Below are positions 47,223 through 57,371 of a stretch of 64,000 nucleotides of DNA, one piece after another. The notes under the pieces are model-generated. The model was not told the origin of the DNA. It saw only the letters and a program-made list of their open reading frames with translations, and did not search any database. A program made the position numbers and the translations under genes. The first letter of the stretch is position 1; the number at the start of each line of letters is the position of its first letter. Source of the stretch: Brenneria bubanii (GTDB lineage Bacteria > Pseudomonadota > Gammaproteobacteria > Enterobacterales > Enterobacteriaceae); contig NZ_JAKMAJ010000013.1 of assembly GCF_022378355.1 (NCBI RefSeq), forward strand, positions 62,001-126,000. The letters are read 5' to 3'.

Positions 47223-47342
47223 ATGAGTAAAGGAATGGACAGCAAAAAGAACGGCAAGAAAAAGCCCCTGAAAACCGCGGCAGAAAAACGCGCGGAGAAA
47301 AAGGCCAAGAAGGCGCAGCCACAGGCGGACGCCATTCACTAA
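47223..47342 (+). CDS. 39-residue lysine-rich protein
   Basis: ATG at 47223 with a GAGGT site five to nine bases upstream, then 39 codons: SKGMDSKKNGKKKPLKTAAEK and further Lys, Arg and Ala, ending QADAIH. The sequence is strongly basic and lacks Cys or Trp. Similar small lysine-rich proteins exist in enterobacteria, but function is unknown. It lies between holE and ptrB and ends in a hairpin. Confidence 0.6.
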   Translation: MSKGMDSKKNGKKKPLKTAAEKRAEKKAKKAQPQADAIH

Positions 47343-47360
47343 AGCCAACGATGCTGATCG

Positions 47361-47385
47361 GTAAACCCGCAATCAGCGGGTTTAC
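47361..47385. terminator. Hairpin between the small gene and ptrB
   Basis: GTAAACCCGC-AATCA-GCGGGTTTAC, a perfect 10-base-pair stem between convergent genes. No long T-run. Confidence 0.6.
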
Positions 47386-47395
47386 TGCTAAAACG

Positions 47396-49432
47396 TCAAT
47401 CCCTTTCAAGCACCATCAGTAAAAACGCATATTCCAGCGCAATATCCTCATAATGCTTAAAGCGTCCCGATTTGCCGCCGTGTCCGGCATCCATATCGGT
47501 ATACAGCAATAAAAGATGATCATCCGTCTTCATTTCACGCAGCTTTGCCACCCACTTCGCCGGCTCCCAATACTGAACCTGCGAGTCATGTAATCCTGTC
47601 GTCACCAACATATGCGGATAATGCTGCGCCGTTACCCCATCGTACGGGCTGTATTGCCTGATGTAGTCATAGTAGGCGCGATCGTTAGGGTTGCCCCACT
47701 CGTCATATTCTCCGGTGGTTAAAGGGATTGACTCATCCAGCATTGTGGTCAAAACATCGACAAACGGAACCTGTGCGACGGCGCCTTTAAATAAATCTGG
47801 CGCAAGATTCACAACCGCGCCCATCAATAACCCTCCCGCGCTGCCGCCCATGGCAAACATTTTCTGTCGATCGCCATAGCCTTTTTCCGCCAACGCTGTT
47901 GAAACATCGATAAAGTCGGTGAATGAATGCATTTTGTTCAGCAGTCTTCCATCGTCATACCATTGCTGTCCCAACTCGCCGCCGCCGCGAATATGCGTCA
48001 GCGCGAAGACAAACCCCCTATCCAGCAGGCTGAGACGGCTCACGCTGAAATCCGCCTCCATACTGCTGCCATACGCGCCGTAGCCGTAAATCAGGATAGG
48101 ATTCCGACCGGGTTTGAAATGTTCGCGGTGATACACCAGGGAGACCGGAACCTCAACGCCATCCCGAACGGTGATCCACAAGCGTTCGCTACGATAATCA
48201 TCGGCAGAAAAATCCTTTACCTCGGCCTGTTTGAGTAACTGCTGATGTCCGGTGTCCATATTCAGTTCGTAAAGTGAACTTGGCGTAGTCATTGAAGCGT
48301 AGCCATAGCGCAGCAGCGCGGTTTCCGGCGTCGGATTGTAGGATAGCCAAGTAACATAGCTGGCATCATTGAAGGTAATATTTTTTTCTTCCCGCGTCTG
48401 CCAATGAATTTGTCTCAGGCTGGTTAGTCCGAGCTCCCTCTCTTCCACCACCAGCCAGTCGCGAAACAGTTCAAAATTTTCCAGAACACGCTGCTCATGC
48501 GGCGCAATCAGCGTTTCAAGATTGCTTTCGCCCAGGTCTTTGGTGCGATACAGGCCAAAGTTTTTCCCTTCGCGGTTGGATCGCAGATAAAACGCGTTTT
48601 GGTAGTGGTCCAGACCATACTCGTGATCTTTACGGCGCGCGATGAACTTCTGCGGGGCGGCATCGTCACTCTCCGCATCAATCAACAGCACTTCCGTATT
48701 GGTGGTGCTGCTGAGATAAATCGTGATGTAGCGTTCTGAGGTTGTCTTACTCAGGCTGACATAATAGGTATCGTCTTTTTCTTCATAGACCAACTGGTCG
48801 CTCGCAGGGTCGCAACCCAGCCGATGGCGATACACCTGATAAGGCAGCAGCGTCTGCGGATGTTTGCGCACGTAATACAAGACCTGAGAATCGGCCGACC
48901 ACTCCGCCCCTGAAGAGACCTTTTCGATGACATCGGGCAACCACTCGCCGCTTTTTAGATCGCGAAACCGAATGTCATGCTGCCGACGGGAGAGAAAATC
49001 TTCCGACAACGCCAAAAGCTGATTATCGGGACTGACTTCCAATGCGCCCAGACTATAAAATTCATGATTTTTCGCCCGCTGATTGCCGTCGAGCAACGTT
49101 TCCCACTGATCCGTGGCGGCCTCGGGCTGGCGTCGATAGATAGGGTATTCCTTACCCGGCTCATAACTGCTCTGATAGCGGTATCCCTTTCTGACATAGG
49201 GAACCGACATATCCGCCGAGGGGATCCGGGCGACCATTTCTTGATAGAGCGATTGCTTCAGGTCGTCATACGGCGTCATCAACGCGCGGCTATAGTCGTT
49301 TTCCTGCTGGAGATAGGCCAACACATCGGGATCAGTCCGCTCGTCGTCACGCAGCCAATAGTAGTTATCAATGCGGGTATCATTATGGATAGTCAACGGA
49401 TGGGGTCTTTTTGCTGCTCGCGGTGCTGTCAT
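47396..49432 (-). CDS. ptrB: Oligopeptidase B (protease II)
   Basis: A 678-residue cytoplasmic serine peptidase of the prolyl oligopeptidase family that cuts peptides after Arg or Lys. Seven-bladed propeller N-terminally; catalytic Ser in [12 protein letters not shown], Asp in [14 protein letters not shown] and His in [12 protein letters not shown]. Start at 49432 ([11 protein letters not shown]) chosen because E. coli PtrB begins just there; a longer frame overlaps the purT upstream region. Divergent from purT. Confidence 0.96.
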   Translation of the reverse strand: MTAPRAAKRPHPLTIHNDTRIDNYYWLRDDERTDPDVLAYLQQENDYSRALMTPYDDLKQSLYQEMVARIPSADMSVPYVRKGYRYQSSYEPGKEYPIYRRQPEAATDQWETLLDGNQRAKNHEFYSLGALEVSPDNQLLALSEDFLSRRQHDIRFRDLKSGEWLPDVIEKVSSGAEWSADSQVLYYVRKHPQTLLPYQVYRHRLGCDPASDQLVYEEKDDTYYVSLSKTTSERYITIYLSSTTNTEVLLIDAESDDAAPQKFIARRKDHEYGLDHYQNAFYLRSNREGKNFGLYRTKDLGESNLETLIAPHEQRVLENFELFRDWLVVEERELGLTSLRQIHWQTREEKNITFNDASYVTWLSYNPTPETALLRYGYASMTTPSSLYELNMDTGHQQLLKQAEVKDFSADDYRSERLWITVRDGVEVPVSLVYHREHFKPGRNPILIYGYGAYGSSMEADFSVSRLSLLDRGFVFALTHIRGGGELGQQWYDDGRLLNKMHSFTDFIDVSTALAEKGYGDRQKMFAMGGSAGGLLMGAVVNLAPDLFKGAVAQVPFVDVLTTMLDESIPLTTGEYDEWGNPNDRAYYDYIRQYSPYDGVTAQHYPHMLVTTGLHDSQVQYWEPAKWVAKLREMKTDDHLLLLYTDMDAGHGGKSGRFKHYEDIALEYAFLLMVLERD

Positions 49433-49588
49433 GATGGTCCTTCTATTGTGAAATAAGGCCGATGGTTCACGGGATAAAGCCATTCTGAAATCAAGAGTGG
49501 CACGATTACCCCAGGATGCCAAGGGAAGCGCGGCCATTAGATTGCGCATCTGAAACGCCCCGATTGCTTAGCGTCGCCTCAGATGCGC

Positions 49589-49611
49589 ACGCAAACGTTT
49601 TCGTTTATACT
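49589..49611 (+). promoter_or_regulatory. PurR box and -10 of the purT promoter
   Basis: ACGCAAACGTTTTCGT (49589-49604) is a perfect PurR operator. A TATACT -10 follows directly (49606-49611), so repressor and polymerase sites overlap. Confidence 0.9.
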
Positions 49612-49647
49612 GCGCCCATTTTTCACCATACTGATCAGGTAGAGATT

Positions 49648-50826
49648 ATGTTAACGATTGGAACTGCCCTGCGTACCGATGCCACACGCGTGATGTTGCT
49701 GGGCTCCGGCGAGTTAGGCAAAGAGGTCGCGATTGAGTGCCAGCGGTTAGGTATTGAGGTTATCGCGGTCGATCGCTACGCCGATGCGCCAGCCATGCAG
49801 ATTGCGCACCGAAGCCATGTCATTAACATGCTGGATGGTGAAGCGCTGAAGGCGTTGGTTGAAGCTGAACGTCCTGATTATATCGTGCCTGAGATTGAAG
49901 CATTGGCCACCGATATGCTGGTAAAGCTGGAACAGCAAGGACATCATGTCGTGCCCTGTGCGCAGGCAACCCTGCTGACCATGAATCGTGAAGGCATTCG
50001 CCGTTTGGCGGCCGAAACCCTGGGCGTTCCCACCTCAAGCTATCGCTTTGCCGACAGCGAAGCGAACTTTCGTCAGGCCGTCACGGCAATCGGTTATCCC
50101 TGCATCGTCAAACCTGTCATGAGCTCATCCGGCAAAGGACAAAGCCTGATCCGCGAACCTCAACAGTTGGAGAAAGCCTGGCAGTATGCCCAGCAAGGCG
50201 GACGGGCCGGCGGCGGACGAGTCATCGTTGAAGGTTTGGTCAATTTCGATTTTGAAATCACCCTGTTGACGATCCATGCCGTGGACGGCATCCATTTCTG
50301 CGCCCCGATCGGCCATCGTCAGGAAGATGGCGATTACCGCGAATCCTGGCAGCCGCAGCAAATGAGCGAGCAGGCGCTGGCGCTGGCGCAAAAAATCGCC
50401 GGCGATGTGGTAACGGCGCTGGGCGGCTACGGATTATTCGGCGTTGAATTATTCGTATGCGGCGACGATGTAATTTTCAGTGAAGTATCGCCACGTCCGC
50501 ACGATACCGGTATGGTGACGATGATATCTCAGGATTTATCCGAATTCGCGCTGCATGTGCGCGCATTCCTCGGACTGCCGATCGGCGCTATTCGTCAGTA
50601 CGGCGCGGCCGCATCCGCCGTGATTCTCCCCGAACTGGAAAGCGGTAATGTTCGCTATCAGGGATTGGAAAACGCACTACTCCCTTTTACCCAGGTGCGC
50701 CTGTTTGGCAAACCGGAAATCAGCGGTAAACGTCGCATGGGCGTTGCGCTGGCAACCGCGCCGACCGCCGATGAAGCCGTGGCGTTAGCGACAAAAGCCG
50801 CATCCGCGGTAAAAGTCGCGGGATAA
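49648..50826 (+). CDS. purT: Formate-dependent phosphoribosylglycinamide formyltransferase
   Basis: A 392-residue ATP-grasp enzyme that makes formyl-GAR from GAR, formate and ATP, an alternative to PurN. N-terminal Rossmann segment [23 protein letters not shown]-grasp core ([46 protein letters not shown]). Start at 49648 equals the E. coli length. PurR box upstream. Convergent with eda. Confidence 0.97.
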   Translation: MLTIGTALRTDATRVMLLGSGELGKEVAIECQRLGIEVIAVDRYADAPAMQIAHRSHVINMLDGEALKALVEAERPDYIVPEIEALATDMLVKLEQQGHHVVPCAQATLLTMNREGIRRLAAETLGVPTSSYRFADSEANFRQAVTAIGYPCIVKPVMSSSGKGQSLIREPQQLEKAWQYAQQGGRAGGGRVIVEGLVNFDFEITLLTIHAVDGIHFCAPIGHRQEDGDYRESWQPQQMSEQALALAQKIAGDVVTALGGYGLFGVELFVCGDDVIFSEVSPRPHDTGMVTMISQDLSEFALHVRAFLGLPIGAIRQYGAAASAVILPELESGNVRYQGLENALLPFTQVRLFGKPEISGKRRMGVALATAPTADEAVALATKAASAVKVAG

Positions 50827-50844
50827 ACAGCGCTGAAAAGTAAA

Positions 50845-50871
50845 AAGCCACCCATTGATCATGGGTGGCTT
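50845..50871. terminator. Bidirectional terminator between purT and eda
   Basis: AAGCCACCCAT-TGATC-ATGGGTGGCTT gives an 11-base-pair stem. The minus strand runs into five T residues, so it clearly serves eda and probably purT too. Confidence 0.85.
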
Positions 50872-50894
50872 GTGTCGGATCAGGATGGCCAGCG

Positions 50895-51536
50895 TTACGC
50901 TTTTGCGCCAGCGACCGCTTCCCGCGCCAGCTCGGTAATACGAGCATAGTCGCCGCTTTCCAGCGCATCGTTAGGCACCAGCCAGGATCCGCCGACGCAC
51001 AGTACGCTTTTCAGCGCCAGATAATCGCGGTAATTCTTCGGCGAAATGCCGCCGGTCGGGCAGAAACGAATCTGCGCGAACGGGCCGGCAATCGCCTGCA
51101 ATGCTTTCACGCCGCCGTTGGCTTCCGCCGGGAAAAACTTGAATTCGCGCAAACCATAATCCATGCCCAGCATCAATTCAGATACGGTGCTAATCCCCGG
51201 AATCAACGGAATATTCCCGGCCGTCGCCGCTTTCAGCAACGGCTCGGTCAGTCCTGGACTGATGGCGAACTGCGCGCCGGCTTCGGTTACTTCGGCCAAC
51301 TGCTGAGGGTTAGTCACCGTACCGGCGCCGACAATCGCTTCAGGCACTTCTTTAGCGATGGCACGGATAGCCTCTACGGCGCAATCGGTGCGCAGAGTCA
51401 GTTCCAGAACGCGAACGCCGCCTGCGATCAGGGCCTTTGCCATCGGCACCGCATGTTCCAGTTTGTTAACCACAATAACAGGCACCACAGGACCCGCTGT
51501 CAAAATTTGTTCCGCGCTGGTTTTCCAGTTTTTCAT
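50895..51536 (-). CDS. eda: KDPG/KHG aldolase
   Basis: A 213-residue class I aldolase that splits 2-keto-3-deoxy-6-phosphogluconate into pyruvate and glyceraldehyde-3-phosphate. The Schiff-base Lys lies in [11 protein letters not shown], with [13 protein letters not shown] and [11 protein letters not shown] in place. Edd, its usual operon partner, is missing between eda and zwf. Eda would then serve hexuronate and pectin degradation through KDG kinase. It ends at a shared terminator with purT. Confidence 0.97.
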   Translation of the reverse strand: MKNWKTSAEQILTAGPVVPVIVVNKLEHAVPMAKALIAGGVRVLELTLRTDCAVEAIRAIAKEVPEAIVGAGTVTNPQQLAEVTEAGAQFAISPGLTEPLLKAATAGNIPLIPGISTVSELMLGMDYGLREFKFFPAEANGGVKALQAIAGPFAQIRFCPTGGISPKNYRDYLALKSVLCVGGSWLVPNDALESGDYARITELAREAVAGAKA

Positions 51537-51695
51537 TAAAAATCATCTCCAGTCATGCCATTCGGCAATCATTAATCATATAGCGCGCCCCTGCCACAGG
51601 GATCTGCCTGAGCCGCAGACGTCCGACCGCACCGTTAGCCATACACTAAACTGCAATTACGGAATGCGTTATCGCTCGCGTCGATAACTCAAACG

Positions 51696-53171
51696 CTATT
51701 CGAATTCGTTCCAGGAGCGGCCGTCGCGAGTAATCATCGCCACTGAGGCCACCGGCCCCCAACTGCCGGCCTGATAAGGCTTCGGCGCCTCATTATCCAT
51801 GGACCACGCATCCATAATGGAATCCACCCATTTCCAGGCTTCCTCAACCTCATCACGACGCACAAACAAAGCCTGAATCCCACGCATGGTTTCCAGCAGC
51901 AGGCGTTCATAGGCATCGGCCAGATGTTGTTGGTTAAATGTTTCTGAGAAGCTCAAGTCCAGCTTCACCGTTTGCAGACGGTGTTTATGCTCCAGCCCGG
52001 GAATTTTATTCAGAATCTGAATTTCGATCCCTTCATCCGGCTGTAGGCGAATAATCAATTTATTCTGCGGTAACTGCTGATAGGAATCGCGGAAAAGATT
52101 CAGTTCAGGATTTTTAAAATACACCACGACTTCCGAGCATTTAGTCGGCAGCCGCTTGCCTGTGCGCAGGTAAAAAGGCACGCCGGACCAGCGCCAGTCG
52201 TCAATGTCAACCCGAATGGCGACAAAGGTTTCGGTATCGCTGGTTTGATTGGCGCCCTCTTCCTCCAGATAGCCAGGGACTTTATGGCCCTGAACAAAGC
52301 CTGACGTATACTGACCCCGAACCGTCGTCTCGTGTACGTTGTGGCGATCGATGCGGCGCAATGAACGCAGCACCTTCACTTTTTCATCACGAATACGGTC
52401 GGTCGTCAGGTCGGAAGGCGGCGACATGGCGATCATGGTCAGAATCTGCAACAAGTGGTTCTGGATCATGTCGCGCATCTGGCCGGCTTTATCAAAATAG
52501 CCCCAGCGCCCTTCAATTCCGACTTCTTCCGCCACCGTGATTTGCACGTGATCGATCGTTCGGTTATCCCAGTTGGCGGAAAACAACGAGTTGGCGAAAC
52601 GCAACGCCAACAGATTCAACACCGTCTCTTTTCCTAAATAGTGGTCGATGCGGTAAACCTGACACTCGTTAAAATATTCAGCGACCTGATCATTAATCAC
52701 CTGCGAAGAAGCCAGGTCGGTTCCCAGTGGTTTTTCCATCACCACGCGAGACGGTTCTTTATTCAACCCGGCGGTGCCCAGGCCGCGGCATATCGCGCCA
52801 AAGGTGCTGGGAGGCATGGCGAAGTAGTTGATAGTAGTACGGTTTTCCTGATCGAGCATGTCGCCCAACTTGCTAAAACCTTGCGTATCCTCAACATCAA
52901 GATTGCAGAAATCCAGCCGGTCGCTTAACGTACCCCACAACGCTTCATCAATCGGCTCTTTCATAAAGGTATCCAGCGCTTCACGGATAATGCGAGTATA
53001 TTCCGCTTTATCCCAGCCGGCCCGCCCGACGCCGATGATCTTGGTATCTGGATGAATATGGCCGGCTTTTTCTAACTGATACAGTGAAGGCAACAATTTA
53101 CGGCGCGCCAAATCGCCCTTAGCGCCGAAAATAACCAGGTCACATGCCTGGGCTGTTGAAGTTACCGCCAT
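51696..53171 (-). CDS. zwf: Glucose-6-phosphate 1-dehydrogenase
   Basis: A 491-residue enzyme of the oxidative pentose-phosphate pathway that oxidises glucose-6-phosphate with NADP+. Coenzyme loop IFGAKGDLARRKLLPSLY, active-site RIDHYLGKE and substrate-binding KPLGTD motif. Divergent from hexR, with a HexR box 25 bases before the start. Eda follows after 159 bases on the same strand. Confidence 0.98.
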   Translation of the reverse strand: MAVTSTAQACDLVIFGAKGDLARRKLLPSLYQLEKAGHIHPDTKIIGVGRAGWDKAEYTRIIREALDTFMKEPIDEALWGTLSDRLDFCNLDVEDTQGFSKLGDMLDQENRTTINYFAMPPSTFGAICRGLGTAGLNKEPSRVVMEKPLGTDLASSQVINDQVAEYFNECQVYRIDHYLGKETVLNLLALRFANSLFSANWDNRTIDHVQITVAEEVGIEGRWGYFDKAGQMRDMIQNHLLQILTMIAMSPPSDLTTDRIRDEKVKVLRSLRRIDRHNVHETTVRGQYTSGFVQGHKVPGYLEEEGANQTSDTETFVAIRVDIDDWRWSGVPFYLRTGKRLPTKCSEVVVYFKNPELNLFRDSYQQLPQNKLIIRLQPDEGIEIQILNKIPGLEHKHRLQTVKLDLSFSETFNQQHLADAYERLLLETMRGIQALFVRRDEVEEAWKWVDSIMDAWSMDNEAPKPYQAGSWGPVASVAMITRDGRSWNEFE

Positions 53172-53538
53172 GTTTATCTCCTCGTTGCGGGATCCTGTAA
53201 TTTTATTACAGGCGTAATGTACTCTTTTTGACGCTAGCCAGTAAACCCATGCAGAAACGCAAAGTTCGATTAATGCGTCGCGGGAATATACGAAAAATCC
53301 TGCTGATTACAATGAGTAAAGCGCATGGCGCCGATGTGTGAAAGAGTAACTTTTTACCGTTTATGACAGTGAATTACTTTTCTGAAAGTTAGACACATGT
53401 CATGTTCTGGTAAAAAAAGCGCTCAACTTCACATTTCCCCCCCTGCCAACCGTCACAAGGTCGTAGTATATTTTCACGAAATTCGCCTCGGGTGCGCCTT
53501 TGAATGCAATCGGGGAAAACTTACATGGCTCTTTTCAT
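53172..53538. other. zwf-hexR divergent control region
   Basis: Contains the HexR box at 53196-53210. A second partial palindrome GTAACTTTTTAC (53346-53357), one base shorter in the centre, lies nearer hexR. No other gene seen. Confidence 0.5.
53196..53210. promoter_or_regulatory. HexR operator upstream of zwf
   Basis: TGTAATTTTATTACA is symmetric and fits the HexR consensus (TGTAATTAAATTACA type). It predicts repression of zwf by HexR that is relieved by KDPG. Confidence 0.8.
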
Positions 53539-54408
53539 ATGAATATGTTGGAAAAAACTCAGCGTTACCTGGAACTGCTAAGCAAATCGGAAAGAAAAGT
53601 CGCCGAAGTTATCCTCAACGCGCCGCAAACGGCGATTCATTCCAGCATCGCCACGCTGGCCAAAATGGCCGAGGTCAGCGAGCCCACCGTCAACCGCTTC
53701 TGCCGGCGGCTGGAAACCAAAGGTTTCCCTGATTTTAAACTGCATCTGGCGCAAAGTCTGGCGAACGGCACACCGTATGTGAATCGCAACGTGGAAGAAG
53801 ATGATAGCGTTGACGCCTATACCAGCAAAATCTTCGAATCGACCATGGCAGGACTCGAACATGTGAAGTCCCGCCTTGATATCGCCGCCATTAACCGGGC
53901 GGTGGATTTGCTTACGCAAGCGAAAAAAATCTCTTTCTTTGGTTTTGGCGCATCGGCCGCCGTCGCCCACGACGCCATGAACAAGTTCTTTCGCTTCAAT
54001 ATTCCGGTTGTCTACTTTGACGACATCGTGATGCAACGCATGAGCTGTATGAATTCAGCGGAAGGTGACGTTGTGGTGCTCATTTCTCACACCGGCAGAA
54101 CGAAAGGCCTGGTTGAAATGGCTCGTCTGGCGCGTGAGAATGATGCGACCGTGATCGCGATCACGTCCGAAGATACGCCGCTTGCCCGCGAGTCCTCTTT
54201 GATACTGCGGGTTGATGTACCGGAAGATACCGATGTTTATATGCCGATGGTCTCGCGTATCGCGCAACTCACGCTGATTGACGTGTTGGCTACCGGATTC
54301 ACGCTGCGACGCGGAGCAAAATTCAGAGATAACTTGAAGCGAGTCAAAGAAGCATTACGCGAATCGCGTTTTGATAAGGAAGAACCGATTATGAAAACCT
54401 TCAATTAG
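53539..54408 (+). CDS. hexR: HexR, RpiR-family regulator of central carbon metabolism
   Basis: A 289-residue regulator: N-terminal HTH (SKSERKVAEVILNAPQTAIHSSIATLAKMAEVSEPTVNRFCR) and C-terminal SIS domain (FGFGASAAVAHDAMNKFF, VLISHTGRTKGLVE) that binds KDPG. Start at MNMLEKTQ (53539) gives the E. coli length. Controls zwf, eda, pyk and related genes. It lies between divergent zwf and downstream pykA. Confidence 0.96.
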   Translation: MNMLEKTQRYLELLSKSERKVAEVILNAPQTAIHSSIATLAKMAEVSEPTVNRFCRRLETKGFPDFKLHLAQSLANGTPYVNRNVEEDDSVDAYTSKIFESTMAGLEHVKSRLDIAAINRAVDLLTQAKKISFFGFGASAAVAHDAMNKFFRFNIPVVYFDDIVMQRMSCMNSAEGDVVVLISHTGRTKGLVEMARLARENDATVIAITSEDTPLARESSLILRVDVPEDTDVYMPMVSRIAQLTLIDVLATGFTLRRGAKFRDNLKRVKEALRESRFDKEEPIMKTFN

Positions 54409-54595
54409 CAGACTAATCGCGGTTCATCTTTAAACGCTGATCGTTTTATGACAGAACAACCATAATAGCAACACACCAGGTTCAATACGGAATTCGGGTA
54501 ACCCTGATGAAATAGTTTCGTTGTAAAGTTACGTTTCACACCGTTATCTGACATTAATCGAAACACTACCGCTTCACAAGTCAACGGAGTTATAC

Positions 54596-56038
54596 ATGTC
54601 CAGACGGCTCAGAAGAACCAAAATCGTCACTACCCTGGGGCCAGCTACGGATCGCGACAATAATCTGGAAAAGATTATCGCTGCCGGCGCAAACGTAGTA
54701 CGCCTGAATTTTTCTCATGGCACGGCGGAAGATCATCAGCTACGGGCCAATAAGGTTCGAGAAATCGCCGCTAAATTAGGCCGCCATGTTGCTGTTCTTG
54801 GGGATTTACAGGGCCCGAAAATTCGCGTTTCCACTTTCAAGGAAGGCAAGATTTTTCTCAATATCGGCGATAAATTCCTGCTGGATGCCAATCTCTCCAA
54901 GGGCGAAGGGGATAAAGAGAAAGTCGGTATTGATTATAAAGGACTTCCTGCCGATGTGGTCGACGGCGACATTCTGTTGCTGGATGACGGTCGCGTACAG
55001 TTGAAGGTCCTTCAGGTTGAAGGCATGAAGGTTTACACCGAAGTCACCGTCGGCGGTCCTTTGTCCAATAATAAAGGGATCAACAAGCTCGGCGGCGGCC
55101 TTTCTGCTGAAGCGCTGACGGAAAAAGATAAAGCAGACATTATCACCGCCGCGAAAATCGGCGTGGATTATCTGGCGGTCTCCTTTCCTCGCACCGGTGA
55201 AGATCTCAATTACGCTCGCCGCCTTGCTCGCGATGCCGGTTGCCATGCAAAAATCGTGTCCAAGGTCGAGCGCGCCGAAGCGGTGGCGTCCGATGAAGCC
55301 ATGGACGATATCATTCTGGCTTCTGATGTCGTCATGGTCGCCCGCGGCGATTTGGGTGTCGAAATCGGTGATCCCGAACTGGTCGGGATCCAGAAAAAAC
55401 TGATTCGCCGCGCCCGTAAGCTCAACCGGGCGGTCATCACCGCGACCCAGATGATGGAGTCGATGATCACCAATCCGATGCCGACGCGCGCAGAAGTGAT
55501 GGATGTGGCCAACGCCGTTCTGGATGGCACCGATGCCGTGATGCTATCGGCGGAAACCGCCGCCGGGCAGTACCCGGCTGAAACGGTAGCCGCGATGGCG
55601 AAGGTTTGTCTCGGCGCAGAGAAGATACCCAGTATCAATGTGTCCAAACACCGTCTTGATGTGCAGTTCGATAATATTGAAGAGTCGATAGCGATGTCGT
55701 CGATGTATGCCGCCAACCACCTGAAAGGCGTGACGGCGCTGATAGCCATGACGGAATCAGGCCGCACGGCGTTGATGATGTCCCGCATCAGCTCCGGGCT
55801 GCCTATTTTCGCCATGTCGCGCCATGAACATACGTTGAATCTGACCGCGCTTTATCGCGGCGTAACGCCGGTACACTTTGACAGTTATACCGACGGCGTC
55901 GCCGCCGCCAATGACGCGGTCATCCTGCTGCGCGATAAAGGCTTTCTGATGTCTGGCGACCTGGTTATTGTCACTCAGGGCGATGTGATGGAAACCGTGG
56001 GGACAACCAATACCACGCGTATTCTGCGGGTAGAATAA
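54596..56038 (+). CDS. pykA: Pyruvate kinase II
   Basis: A 480-residue glycolytic kinase making pyruvate and ATP from PEP. Motifs [55 protein letters not shown] and [19 protein letters not shown] (active site) and the C-terminal AMP-sensor domain are complete. PykA rather than PykF by length and adjacency to hexR and lpxM. Followed by a strong terminator. Confidence 0.97.
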   Translation: MSRRLRRTKIVTTLGPATDRDNNLEKIIAAGANVVRLNFSHGTAEDHQLRANKVREIAAKLGRHVAVLGDLQGPKIRVSTFKEGKIFLNIGDKFLLDANLSKGEGDKEKVGIDYKGLPADVVDGDILLLDDGRVQLKVLQVEGMKVYTEVTVGGPLSNNKGINKLGGGLSAEALTEKDKADIITAAKIGVDYLAVSFPRTGEDLNYARRLARDAGCHAKIVSKVERAEAVASDEAMDDIILASDVVMVARGDLGVEIGDPELVGIQKKLIRRARKLNRAVITATQMMESMITNPMPTRAEVMDVANAVLDGTDAVMLSAETAAGQYPAETVAAMAKVCLGAEKIPSINVSKHRLDVQFDNIEESIAMSSMYAANHLKGVTALIAMTESGRTALMMSRISSGLPIFAMSRHEHTLNLTALYRGVTPVHFDSYTDGVAAANDAVILLRDKGFLMSGDLVIVTQGDVMETVGTTNTTRILRVE

Positions 56039-56102
56039 CCAGCAGAGCTGGCGTCTGACGCGATGGCGGGTTATTACCGCTGTTGATGGTTGATTCACAG
56101 TA

Positions 56103-56140
56103 AAAAAGCCGGACGAGAAACAACGCGTCCGGCTTTTTCT
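56103..56140 (+). terminator. Rho-independent terminator of pykA
   Basis: GCCGGACG-loop-CGTCCGGC with TTTTTC, about 70 bases after the stop. A-run on the other side lets it serve lpxM too. Confidence 0.85.
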
Positions 56141-56175
56141 TTATGGGCATATGCCGCCGCAAACGGCGTTGAAAG

Positions 56176-57147
56176 TCAGCTGCGGTATAGGTCATCGCGG
56201 CAATAAGGCTCAACCTCGCCGGGCTTACGGGTTTTCAACAGTTTCAGTATCCAGGTGTACTGCTCCGGATTCGGCCTAACCAGAATTTCCACTTCCTCAT
56301 TCATACGGCGCGCGATGTGCTTGTCGTCGGCATCGGCCAAATCATCCATTGGCGGCCGGATGAAAACATCAAGACGGCATTGCTTCGCGTTATACACCGG
56401 GAAAAGCGGGACGATATCGGCGCGACAGACTTTCATCAGGCGGCCAATGGCCGGCAGTGTCGCCTTATAGGTAGCGAAGAAATCGACGAACTCACTATGT
56501 TCCGCACCGTGATCCTGATCGGGCAGATAATAACCCCAGCACCCCTGTCGTATTGAGCTGATGAACGGTTTGATGCCGTCATTGCGCGCGTGGATACGCC
56601 CACCGAAACGGCGACGCAGCGTGTTCCACCAAAAATCCACCAGTTCATTTTTCTGGTTGTGGAACATCGCTGCCATGCGTTGCCCGCGAGAAGTCATCAG
56701 CATGGCGGGAATGTCGACGGCCCAGCCATGCGGCACCAGAAAAATCACATTCCGCCCCTGCTCTTTTAAGTTATTCAGTATCTCTTCGCCATGCCAGCGC
56801 ACATGTTTCTCAACCTTTTTCGGATCCCGAATGCCGACATCCACCATCATGACCATCGCCTGCGGCGCCGTCGCGAACATATTATCGATAATGGTTTCAC
56901 GCTGAGCCTCAGTAAGTTCAGGCATGCAATACAGCAGATTAATGCGGGCGCGACGACGGGCGCCTTTGGCAAACCGGCCAACCAGACGGCCTAATCCGCC
57001 CAGCACCGGATTTCTGAAACGAGCAGGAATATAGGCGGCAAGGGCTATCGCCCCAATCCCCAACCAGGTGCCCCAGTAGCGAGGGTGATAAAAGGCTCGT
57101 TTAAATTGAGGAACAAACTCAGCGCTGTTTTTTTTCTCTTTTTCCAT
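56176..57147 (-). CDS. lpxM: Lipid A myristoyltransferase LpxM
   Basis: A 323-residue inner-membrane late acyltransferase that adds the sixth acyl chain to lipid A. N-terminal membrane anchor (residues 27-44), catalytic HGWAVDIPA (H-x4-D/E) and MAAMFHNQKN motifs. Start at MEKEKKNSAEF (57147), equal in length to E. coli LpxM; the frame extends further upstream without homology. Confidence 0.96.
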   Translation of the reverse strand: MEKEKKNSAEFVPQFKRAFYHPRYWGTWLGIGAIALAAYIPARFRNPVLGGLGRLVGRFAKGARRRARINLLYCMPELTEAQRETIIDNMFATAPQAMVMMVDVGIRDPKKVEKHVRWHGEEILNNLKEQGRNVIFLVPHGWAVDIPAMLMTSRGQRMAAMFHNQKNELVDFWWNTLRRRFGGRIHARNDGIKPFISSIRQGCWGYYLPDQDHGAEHSEFVDFFATYKATLPAIGRLMKVCRADIVPLFPVYNAKQCRLDVFIRPPMDDLADADDKHIARRMNEEVEILVRPNPEQYTWILKLLKTRKPGEVEPYCRDDLYRS

Positions 57148-57371
57148 CATCAACTCTTCAAATAAACCAAAAGCAAAAACATCAAAACCGGCACCCAATA
57201 AATTTATGGCGGCCAACCCTATCCATCTTCGGGAACCAACGACACGGGAAAAACACGTCTGGAAAAGGCCGATAGTGAGACTAACATACCTGCGACTTGA
57301 AAGAATGAAGGGGATAGAGATGAAAACGCCGGCAGCAGGCTGCCGGCTGAACATTCACCATCAGAAAGAAA

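Noticed and set aside
53346-53357. Second HexR-like palindrome GTAACTTTTTAC near hexR
   Set aside because: The half-sites are spaced one base closer than in the zwf site, so binding is doubtful; kept only as a note.
54521-54535. Possible HexR site upstream of pykA (TTGTAAAGTTACG)
   Set aside because: The central spacer is too short for the HexR consensus.
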